Below, piece by piece: positions 57,354 to 64,000 of a stretch of DNA of 64,000 bases (its first letter is position 1; each line of letters opens with the position of its first letter). The position numbers and the translations under genes were made by a program. The notes under the pieces are model-generated. The model was not told the origin of the DNA. It ran no database searches and saw only the letters and a list, made by a program, of their open reading frames with translations. The stretch is from JBQTKD01 sp052386455 (GTDB taxonomy: Bacteria; Actinomycetota; Actinomycetes; Sporichthyales; Sporichthyaceae). The stretch covers positions 13,822-77,821 of the forward strand of contig JBQTKD010000009.1 in the NCBI GenBank assembly GCA_052386455.1, written 5' to 3'.

Positions 57354-59069
57354 CTAGAGGAGACCGCCGTCTTCCTCGCTGTTGTGCTTGACGTTCACGG
57401 CGTCCCAGGCGGCCTGCACCAAGCCGACCTTGGGCGAGGACTCGCCGAACAGGTCGATCGCCGCACGCACCACGCCGACCCGAGCGTCCGGGTAGCCGGT
57501 GTTCGAGGTGAAGTAGGTGGTCAGCGCGCGATACCAGAGCTTTGCCGCGACGTCCCGGCCGAGACCGGTGACCACCTTCCCGTTGCACGTGTCGGTCCGA
57601 TACTCGCGACCGGCAATGGTCTTGGGTTCGCTGCCCTCGGCCAACATGTAGAAGAAGTGGTTGGCGGGGCCGGCGGACAGGTGGACGTCGAGCTGGTCGA
57701 CGGCCGAGTGATAGCAATCCGGGGACTGCTTGTCGAGGCTCGGTTCCCACATGTACCGGATGGCCTGCGGCAGGCCGTTCTTGCCGTCGGTGCGGTCGAG
57801 ATAGGCCGTCTCGCCGACCATGTAGTCCGGAGTGTCCATCGGGTTGTTGGCGTAGAACTCGATCATCGTGCCGAAAATGTCGCTGGTGGCCTCGTTCAGG
57901 CCGCCGGACTCGCCGGAGTTGTTCAACCGCGCGCTGCGCGTCGTCACGCCGTGGCTGATCTCGTGTCCCGCGATATCCAGGGAGACCAGCGGACCCATGG
58001 TCTTGCGGTCGCCGTCGCCGAAGGTCATGCAGAGGCACTCGTCGCTCCAGAACGCGTTCGCGTAGTCCTCGCCGTAGTGCACGCGGCTGTACACGCCCAC
58101 TCCGTCGTTGCCGACGCCGGAGCGCTTGTGCACGGCCTTGAAGTAGTCCCAGGTGAGATCGCTGCCGTACTGCGCGTCCACCGCCGCGGTCTGGCGGTTG
58201 AACTGGCTGCCGTTGCCCCACTTGTTGTCGTCGTCGGTGAACTGCGTGGCGGGGGCGCTGGAGGTGCACAGCGACAACCCGACCGGCAGGCAGTTGTCCT
58301 GGCGGTTCTCCGCGTCCGCGGTGTATCCGCCCCCGCGGCTGAGGTCCTTGAGCGTGAACAGGCCGTCCAGCAGCGAGGTCCGCAGCGGCACGGTGCCCAG
58401 GTAGAGCGAGCGCCCGGTGCCGTCGGCTTCGGCGGCCGCGACCTCGCTGCTGGTGTGCACGCTGTCGTCGGACCAGCGGACCTTGCCGGTGGTGGCGTCG
58501 ACGTAGGTGAGTAGGTGCGAGGGCGTGCCGTCCTGCTGGGTGCCGACCGTGGGCACCTCCCAGGCCAGCGCCGCGGGACCGCCGACGGTGTCGACGACGG
58601 GGCGCGGCGTGCCGTTCAACGCGCTGCGCAGGGCGTCCTTGCCGACGGCCAGGCCGGCTACGGCGGCGGGCGCGTCGAGGACCGGCCGCAGGCTCAGCCC
58701 GTCGAGGGAGTCGGTGAACGTGGCACTGGGCCGCTGCCACTGCCCGGTGGCAGAGCGGTGGACGACGAAGTCGCCGCCGACGACCGGCAGGCCCGCGAAG
58801 GTGCGGTCCATGCGTACGTGGGTGGCGCCGTCGGGATCCGCCAGAACCTGGACGATCTCGACGCCCCCGGTCTTGCCGAGGCCCTGCACACCGGCGCCGT
58901 CGGCCGCGAAGCCGAGCTCGGCGGCGTTTGCCCGAAGCAGCGTCATCGCGTCGTTGACGACGGCGACGGCCGGATCGGGCGCCGCGCCCGCCGTCGGACT
59001 GCTTGCCACCGCGCCGCACACGGCGGCGATCACTGCGGTGGCGGCGAGTAGGACGGGCGGACGCTTCAT
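57354..59069 (-). CDS. secreted M4 metallopeptidase (thermolysin-like)
   Basis: A 571-residue zymogen: signal peptide (RPPVLLAATAVIAAVCGAVA, cut near TAGAAP), FTP/PepSY propeptide (~40-215), M4 catalytic domain with HEISH zinc motif (~369) and the third ligand Glu in GLNEATSD (~393), and the C-terminal M4 part with HLSAGPANHFFY (catalytic His). ATG 59069 with a G-rich box is preferred over an earlier ATG at 59135. It resembles actinobacterial extracellular neutral proteases (griselysin-like). Confidence 0.9.
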   Translation of the reverse strand: MKRPPVLLAATAVIAAVCGAVASSPTAGAAPDPAVAVVNDAMTLLRANAAELGFAADGAGVQGLGKTGGVEIVQVLADPDGATHVRMDRTFAGLPVVGGDFVVHRSATGQWQRPSATFTDSLDGLSLRPVLDAPAAVAGLAVGKDALRSALNGTPRPVVDTVGGPAALAWEVPTVGTQQDGTPSHLLTYVDATTGKVRWSDDSVHTSSEVAAAEADGTGRSLYLGTVPLRTSLLDGLFTLKDLSRGGGYTADAENRQDNCLPVGLSLCTSSAPATQFTDDDNKWGNGSQFNRQTAAVDAQYGSDLTWDYFKAVHKRSGVGNDGVGVYSRVHYGEDYANAFWSDECLCMTFGDGDRKTMGPLVSLDIAGHEISHGVTTRSARLNNSGESGGLNEATSDIFGTMIEFYANNPMDTPDYMVGETAYLDRTDGKNGLPQAIRYMWEPSLDKQSPDCYHSAVDQLDVHLSAGPANHFFYMLAEGSEPKTIAGREYRTDTCNGKVVTGLGRDVAAKLWYRALTTYFTSNTGYPDARVGVVRAAIDLFGESSPKVGLVQAAWDAVNVKHNSEEDGGLL

Positions 59070-59274
59070 GTTGCCCCCCGGCAGATGGACCGAAACGGGT
59101 TGCTGCGAACTTGGTACCTGTTTACCCGATTTCACCTCATCCAGAACATCCCTTCGACGTAAACGCCCCCGCTTGTCTTGTTACAAAAGCACGTCGACAG
59201 TGCCCAACCACCGCAATCCCGGACGATTCGGACAAATGGGATCGCCCAATTCGGGTGGGGCTCTTGGGCTTTTC

Positions 59275-60135
59275 TCAGGAAGCGCGGTCGAGCCAGGCGG
59301 CCACGGCGCGGTAGACCTCCGCGTTCAGGGCCATGCCGCAGTGGCTGGAATCGACCTCGAGGTGTTCGGCCGCGGGGTCCAGGCACGCCCGGTGGTCGAT
59401 CAGACCGTCGGTGCGGGAGTAGATCGACAGGAACGGAACACCGAACGGAAACCGCGCCCGCGACTCCTGCCAGGACGCGTGGGCGCAGTCTCCGTGCACG
59501 CACTCCTCGCTCATGAGCGGGGCGGACCCGGCGAGGCCGAAGGGCAGGCGGCCGGCCCCGATGCGGCTGAGTCGCGTCAGCACGGCCACGTCCGCGAGGA
59601 GCAGGCGGTGCGCCGCCGTCGGCGCCAGGTGCGGGCTGCCGAGACTGACGACTCCGGACACCAGATCCGGCCGACGCATGGCCAGGGTTCGCGCGAACAC
59701 ACCTCCCAGGCTCTGCCCGATCAGGAGCACGGGGCCGTCGTGGCGCAGGGCCGCCATTTCCAGACGGGTCGTCAGATGGTCTGCGGTGCCGCGAAAACAG
59801 CCGACGTTGAGCCGGACCTGCGAGGGCATTGCCACGTATCCGGCTCGGCGCAGCCAGCGCGCGAAGGCGGCCATGGAGGCGTCGCCCGCACTGAAGCCGG
59901 GGATGAGCATGACCGGACGGTGCCCGCCGGGCGCCATGTCCGCAGCGCGCCAGATCGGATCGCGCAGCAGGGCGGAGGCTTCGCGCAGCGCCCGCGACTC
60001 GTCGAAAAGCGGCCTGCTCCCGCGCGGCCCGACGTACCCCTCGCCCCACGTGGGCGCGAGCGACACCGCGGGTTGCCGCCGGCGCGGCAGTGCGCCGAAC
60101 GGACCCGATCGCAGCGCGGGCAGCGCCATTCTCAT
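59275..60135 (-). CDS. alpha/beta-hydrolase (lipase-like)
   Basis: A 286-residue protein. The nucleophile elbow is GQSLGG (Ser ~141), the oxyanion strand is PVMLIPGFSAGDASM, and GTADHLTTRLEMAAL and the catalytic His in SSHCGMALN follow. Two Cys pairs (ECVHGDC) suggest secretion, but no strong signal peptide is seen. ATG 60135 has GGAG 7 nt before it. This looks like an esterase/lipase of the PGAP1/LipA-like group. The substrate is unknown. Confidence 0.78.
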   Translation of the reverse strand: MRMALPALRSGPFGALPRRRQPAVSLAPTWGEGYVGPRGSRPLFDESRALREASALLRDPIWRAADMAPGGHRPVMLIPGFSAGDASMAAFARWLRRAGYVAMPSQVRLNVGCFRGTADHLTTRLEMAALRHDGPVLLIGQSLGGVFARTLAMRRPDLVSGVVSLGSPHLAPTAAHRLLLADVAVLTRLSRIGAGRLPFGLAGSAPLMSEECVHGDCAHASWQESRARFPFGVPFLSIYSRTDGLIDHRACLDPAAEHLEVDSSHCGMALNAEVYRAVAAWLDRAS

Positions 60136-60284
60136 GGACGGGCTCCTTGCACCGGACGCGCGCGGGCTGCGCTTCCGACTCTTCGAGGGTAAGCCTGCGC
60201 GGACGCTTCGGAGGGACTTCCCCCGCCTCGGTTGAGCAAAGCTGGTAACACTTGAGCGAGCTGCCGACACGCGGGAGGGCTTGA

Positions 60285-61184
60285 ATGGCGGAGCAGATCG
60301 CCACGATCAACGGATTCGATCTTTGCTACGAGGTCCGCGGCGAAGACTCCGCTCCCCCGATACTTCTGATCATGGGCCTGGGCGGCCCGATGATCTGGTG
60401 GGACGACGAGTTCTGCGATCGATTGGTGGAACGCGGTTTCCGGGTCGTCCGCTTCGACAATCGCGACACCGGCCGCTCCGCCTCGCGCGAGGGCGTCGGG
60501 CGGGTCGCCAAGAGCTACTTCAATAGGGACCCGCACCTGGCCTACACGCTCGAGGACATGGCCGCGGACACCGTCGGCCTGCTCGACCACCTCGGCATCG
60601 ACTCCGCGCACGTTGTCGGCGTCTCGATGGGCGGGATGATCGCCCAGACGCTCGTGGTCGCCTACCCGCAGCGCGTTCGTTCGCTCACCTCGATCATGTC
60701 CACCACCGGCAACAAACGGGTGGGCTGGGTCGCGCCGCGCATCCTGCGGCACATGTTCGACAAGTGGCCGCCCGGCGAAGAGGCGTACGTCAACCGTTCC
60801 GTCGAGGGCTTCGGCCGCATCGCAACACAGCGGTACCTGGCGGCCAACACCGAACGCCAGGCCGACCGGGCCCGGCGCACCTACGCCCGCGGGCTGAATC
60901 CCGCGGGGACGATGCGTCAGCTCGCGGCGATCGTCGCGGCTCCGGACCGCACCCCCGCCCTGCGATCGGTTCGCGTGCCGACGATCGTCATCCACGGCAC
61001 CGCAGACCCGTTGGTGCACGTGAGCGGCGGCCGTGCGACCGCCCGCGCCATCCCCGGCGCCGAACTGGTGCTGGTGCCGGGCCTGGGCCACGACATGCCG
61101 ATCCAGCTGTGGCCGGTGTTCCTCGACGGCATCGAGCGCACCGCCCGCCGCGCCGAAAAGCTCGTAGCGTCCGACCGCACGTGA
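60285..61184 (+). CDS. alpha/beta-hydrolase (epoxide hydrolase/esterase-like)
   Basis: A 299-residue hydrolase with oxyanion motif MGLGGPMIWW, nucleophile elbow GVSMGG (Ser ~114), Asp in IHGTADPLVH and His in GLGHDMP. It is close in wording to AclC/aclacinomycin methylesterase RdmC-like and other carboxylesterases. GAGGG is 8 nt before the start. The last codons run into a long inverted repeat that also supplies the last codons of the convergent WS/DGAT gene. Confidence 0.87.
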   Translation: MAEQIATINGFDLCYEVRGEDSAPPILLIMGLGGPMIWWDDEFCDRLVERGFRVVRFDNRDTGRSASREGVGRVAKSYFNRDPHLAYTLEDMAADTVGLLDHLGIDSAHVVGVSMGGMIAQTLVVAYPQRVRSLTSIMSTTGNKRVGWVAPRILRHMFDKWPPGEEAYVNRSVEGFGRIATQRYLAANTERQADRARRTYARGLNPAGTMRQLAAIVAAPDRTPALRSVRVPTIVIHGTADPLVHVSGGRATARAIPGAELVLVPGLGHDMPIQLWPVFLDGIERTARRAEKLVASDRT

Positions 61185-61283
61185 GCTATAGCGCTCGCCG
61201 CGTCGGACGTTGGCGATTCCGGCACCGGTCCCGTCGCTAACGTCCGACCGCGGGTGAGCAATAGCTCACGGGTGGTCGGACGC
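61167..61283. terminator. nested 117-bp inverted repeat, bidirectional terminator
   Basis: Outer arms 61167-61189 and 61261-61283 match at 21 of 23 positions (GCGTCCGACC start). Inner arms 61202-61216 and 61234-61248 match at 14 of 15 (GTCGGACGTT). The octamer GTCGGACG or its complement occurs four times. It covers the last codons of the plus-strand hydrolase and of the minus-strand acyltransferase. Confidence 0.8.
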
Positions 61284-62648
61284 AAGGGTGGCTTTGAGCT
61301 CGGCGAGAGCGACGGGTAGGCCGGCTGCGAGTTCGGCGATGTCGGGGACGAGCTTCGGGCAGGCGACGAAGCCGAAGTCGAGGTCCCCGTCGTGCCCGAC
61401 GACGGTGATGTTCAGGCCGCCGAGGGCGTCGGAGACCGCGGACACCGGATAGTGCGCCACCATGCGCGCGCCCCCGAGGTAGAGCGGAATGTGCGGGCCG
61501 GGGACGTTGGAGACGACGAGATTGACCGGGTGCCGTCCGCCGGCGTGCAGCACCCGGCCCAGGCGGCGTGCGGTCACGCCCATCAGCACCGGCGGCAGCA
61601 GGTCCGTCAGGTCGCCAAGCCAGTTGTCGGGCGTGCCCCGGTGCTCGCGCTTGCCGAGCAGCATCGCCGCAGAGATCTCCGCGAGCCGTTCTGCGGGGTC
61701 TGCGAGGTGTGTCGGCAGCGGGGCGATCATCAGGGAGACCCGGTTGCCCCCGGTTCGGTTGGCGCCCGACCCCGCGCGGGGCGGGCGCAGGGACACCGGG
61801 ACTCCCACGACGAGCGGCCGATCGGGCAGGGCGTCGTGCTCGGCCAGCCAGCGGCGCAGCAGCGAGGCGCACAGTTCCAGGACGACGTCGTTGTCCGAGC
61901 AGCCGAACGCCGAGCGCAGCGCGCGCACCTCGGCCACCGGCACGGAGCCGAACGCGACGGCGCGGTCTGCCGAGATCGGTGCGTTGAACGGAGTCGGCGG
62001 AACCCGGTCGGCCTTGAAGAGCTTCTCCACGTGGGGCAGCACCTTCGGGACGGCCTTGATGCTGCGCGCGGAATGGGCGACGGAGTTCGCCAGCCCGCGA
62101 CCCACCAGGTGCCGCCGGCGCGGGGTGAGCCCGCGCTGCGGAGTGAAGGCATCGGCCAACGCTGCAGGGGTGTCCGGGTTCCGGTCCAGCAGAGCGCCGA
62201 GCAGCGCGGCGGCCGAGACCCCGTCGACCACGGCGTGGTGCACCTTCCCGAAAACGGCCTGGCGTCCGCCGGCGAGCCCGTCGATCAGGTGTAGCTCCCA
62301 CAGGGGCCGCGCGCGATCGAGAGCGCGAGCGTGCAGCTCGGCCACCAAACCGGTCAGCTGCTCGTCCCCGCCGGGCGCGGCCAGCGTGTGCCCGTGGACG
62401 TGGACGGTCAGGTCGACGCACTTGTCCTCGACCCAGTACGGCCGGTCGAAACGCAACGGCACTTCGACCAGGCGGCGCCGCAGCGGCGCCAGCAGATGGA
62501 GCCGGGCGGCGACGAGTTCGCGCAGCCCCGCCAGGCCGACGGGCGCGCCGTCGGTGGGATCCAAGAGGTAGAGCCCACCCACGTGACCGGTGTGCGTGGC
62601 GTTCTCCACCGCGAGAAATTGCTGGTCCAGGGAGTTCAGCTGTCGCAA
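61266..62648 (-). CDS. wax ester synthase/diacylglycerol acyltransferase (WS/DGAT)
   Basis: A 460-residue enzyme that esterifies acyl-CoA to diacylglycerol or fatty alcohols for storage lipids. The catalytic motif HHAVVDG (~136-142), PLWELHLIDGL, and the C-terminal NLVVSNVPGPHIPLYLGGARM are all present. The start is uncertain: TTG 62648 gives LRQLNSLDQQFLAVE, the usual N-terminus of the family, with GGGGG ~6 nt upstream; TTG 62654 is close by. The wall and lipid background of actinobacteria suits it. HbhA-like proteins have been linked with lipid inclusions, but a connection is inference. Confidence 0.88.
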   Translation of the reverse strand: MRQLNSLDQQFLAVENATHTGHVGGLYLLDPTDGAPVGLAGLRELVAARLHLLAPLRRRLVEVPLRFDRPYWVEDKCVDLTVHVHGHTLAAPGGDEQLTGLVAELHARALDRARPLWELHLIDGLAGGRQAVFGKVHHAVVDGVSAAALLGALLDRNPDTPAALADAFTPQRGLTPRRRHLVGRGLANSVAHSARSIKAVPKVLPHVEKLFKADRVPPTPFNAPISADRAVAFGSVPVAEVRALRSAFGCSDNDVVLELCASLLRRWLAEHDALPDRPLVVGVPVSLRPPRAGSGANRTGGNRVSLMIAPLPTHLADPAERLAEISAAMLLGKREHRGTPDNWLGDLTDLLPPVLMGVTARRLGRVLHAGGRHPVNLVVSNVPGPHIPLYLGGARMVAHYPVSAVSDALGGLNITVVGHDGDLDFGFVACPKLVPDIAELAAGLPVALAELKATLASDHP

Positions 62649-62739
62649 AGCCAACCCCCTGGAGATTTTCCCCGGATGGACGCTCTCTCGGTTGCATCGG
62701 GGGTTGCGACGGTATCGTCGTAAAGGCCGCCGCCCACCA

Positions 62740-63915
62740 ATGGGTGAGGTCAGCCGACAATGTCGGTGCAGTTGCGACAAATGGGACTGTCCCTTGTTGG
62801 ATCCGCGACTCATCAAGGAAAGCTTCACGGTTGTCGAGCCGTACGCCGACAACGTGGCGAGCTACTTCTACGCGCGGCTTTTCATCGAGAACCCCGGCGT
62901 GCGCGAGATGTTCCCGCCCGCCATGGACGCGCAGCGGAACCGTCTGCTCGGCGCCATCGTGCGCATCGTGCAGGGCATCGAGCGCCCGGAGTTCCTCGCG
63001 AACTTCCTCGAGCAGCTCGGCCGGGACCACCGCAAGTTCGGTGCGCAGCCCGCGCACTACGAGGCGGTCGGTCGCGCGCTGATCGCCGCCCTCAAGCGCT
63101 ACGCGGGCGAGGCCTGGACTCCCCCGGTGGAGGCCGCCTGGGTCGCCGCGTACAGCGTCGCCGCCCAGACGATGATCGAGGCGTCGCGCCGTGCCGCCCT
63201 GGACACCCCGGACTGGTGGCTGGCCGAGGTCGTGTCGCACGAAAAGCGCACCGGCGACCTCTGCGTCGTCACGCTGCGCCCGGACCAGCACTACCCGTTC
63301 GAGGCCGGCCAGTACGTCTCGGTCGAGACGCCGTGGTGGCCGCGGGTGTGGCGCTGGTACTCGATCGCGAACGCACCCCGCAAGGACAACCTGATCGACC
63401 TGCACATCCGCGCCATCGACGCCGGCTGGGTCAGCCAGGCCGTGGTGAACAAGGCCCGCCCGGCGGACGTCGTCCGCCTCGGCCACGCCACCGGCACGAT
63501 GACCGCGGACCGCACCTCCACTCGGGACCTCGTCCTGATCGCCGGCGGCACCGGCCTCGCGCCGATGAAGGCGATCGTCGAGGACATGGCGCGCTGGAAC
63601 TGGTACCGCCGAGTGCACCTGTTCTTCGGCGGACGCCAGGCCGAGGACCTCTACGACCTGCCCGCCCTCCAGGCTCTGGCCCGCCAGCACACCTGGCTGT
63701 CCGTGGTGCCCGCGGTGTCCGAGGACGACTCGTACCCCGGCGAGAAGGGCATGATCTGCGACGTCGCGTTCCGCTACGGGCAGTGGCAGGACCACGACAT
63801 GTACATCGCCGGCTCGCCGGGAATGGTCCGCGGCACGATCGACCGGGCCCTGCAGCACGACATTTCAATGTCGCGCATCAAGTTCGACACCTTCGGCGAT
63901 CACCTGTACATGTAG
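62740..63915 (+). CDS. hmp: flavohaemoprotein-like globin-reductase (NO dioxygenase)
   Basis: This 391-residue protein consists of a globin domain (~20-155) with CD1 Phe58, proximal His97 (RDHRKFG), and a Tyr at the B10 area (SYFYARLF). A ferredoxin-NADP reductase-type module follows: FAD motif WRWYSIANAP and NADH motif IAGGTGLAPMKAI, ending DHLYM. Hmp enzymes oxidise NO to nitrate. The start is uncertain: ATG 62740 adds a Cys-rich leader (CRCSCDKWDC), whereas TTG 62794/62797 gives LDPRLIKESF, the usual globin start. The 3' end lies inside the inverted repeat at the window end. Confidence 0.85.
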   Translation: MGEVSRQCRCSCDKWDCPLLDPRLIKESFTVVEPYADNVASYFYARLFIENPGVREMFPPAMDAQRNRLLGAIVRIVQGIERPEFLANFLEQLGRDHRKFGAQPAHYEAVGRALIAALKRYAGEAWTPPVEAAWVAAYSVAAQTMIEASRRAALDTPDWWLAEVVSHEKRTGDLCVVTLRPDQHYPFEAGQYVSVETPWWPRVWRWYSIANAPRKDNLIDLHIRAIDAGWVSQAVVNKARPADVVRLGHATGTMTADRTSTRDLVLIAGGTGLAPMKAIVEDMARWNWYRRVHLFFGGRQAEDLYDLPALQALARQHTWLSVVPAVSEDDSYPGEKGMICDVAFRYGQWQDHDMYIAGSPGMVRGTIDRALQHDISMSRIKFDTFGDHLYM

Positions 63916-64000
63916 ACAGTCGGGGGGGGGGGGGGGGGGCCCCCCCCCCCCCGACTGTCTACATGTACAGGTGATCGCCGAAGGTGTCGAACTTGATGCG
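63874..64000. other. perfect inverted repeat with G18C13 centre, probable assembly artefact
   Basis: Bases 63874-63921 and 63953-64000 are exact reverse complements (48/48). Between them are 18 G's (63922-63939) and 13 C's (63940-63952). The right arm repeats the end of the hmp gene in reverse and continues to the window edge, so the fold-back may go further. It looks like a palindromic join at a contig end produced by poly-G read tails. Confidence 0.85.

Noticed and set aside
63922..63952. G18C13 as a natural terminator of hmp
   Set aside because: Arms extend 40 bases into the coding sequence in perfect form and the centre is homopolymer only, which suits an assembly error more than a terminator.

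Overview
The window is high-GC DNA with dense gene packing, GTG/TTG starts and many 4-nt stop/start overlaps. It comes from an actinobacterium. MshA (mycothiol synthesis occurs only in actinobacteria), a DUF2516 protein, an HbhA-like gene beside its XRE regulator, an SCO6880-family protein and a WS/DGAT acyltransferase all support this. I infer a filamentous or soil actinomycete of the Frankiales/Sporichthya kind, but the genus is not proven by anything here.

Region 1 (1-2.2 kb): the 5' part of a secreted subtilase on the minus strand, and a VapBC toxin-antitoxin pair. Region 2 (2.2-25.2 kb): one large surface-appendage locus. It has a prepilin peptidase coupled to an LPDTG cell-wall protein; a plus-strand run of a pilin, a pilin fused to a solute-binding-like domain, PilB, PilC and three tandem Tyr/Pro-rich secreted paralogues; and a converging minus-strand operon of eleven genes. 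That operon starts with a ParA-like ATPase, runs through a VirB2/VirB8/VirB6/SCO6880/VirB4-like type IV secretion module, and ends in three pilin-like or PilX-like proteins and PilT. Every junction in it is an exact 4-nt overlap. It looks like a hybrid of a type IV pilus and a conjugation-type secretion machine.

Region 3 (25.6-37.4 kb): housekeeping genes of actinobacterial type (YbjN, mshA, an L,D-transpeptidase, DUF2516, hbhA, XRE regulator, BKACE enzyme, DUF4143 ATPase, YgfZ, Stealth phosphotransferase, Fur, nitrobindin-like FABP), with a dtd gene reduced to its last ~50 codons. Region 4 (37.3-44.1 kb): a putative secreted polymorphic toxin with its partner, an ECF sigma factor with a divergent zinc anti-sigma factor, and an OmpR-type two-component system with an unusual hairpin over the kinase start.

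Region 5 (44.2-57.3 kb): an aerobic CO dehydrogenase-like molybdenum hydroxylase cluster. The maturation genes (MoxR/CoxD, VWA/CoxE, XdhC/CoxI) are separated from coxS-L-M-G by about 5 kb of accessory genes whose intergenic spaces are packed with palindromic repeats. The active-site loop is AYRGAGR (form II), so CO may not be the true substrate. Region 6 (57.3-64 kb): an M4 metallopeptidase, two alpha/beta hydrolases, a WS/DGAT acyltransferase and a globin-reductase flavohaemoprotein. The last 127 bases are a perfect inverted repeat around a G18C13 centre, which is almost certainly an assembly artefact at a contig end.

No tRNA, rRNA, CRISPR array or complete insertion sequence was recognised.
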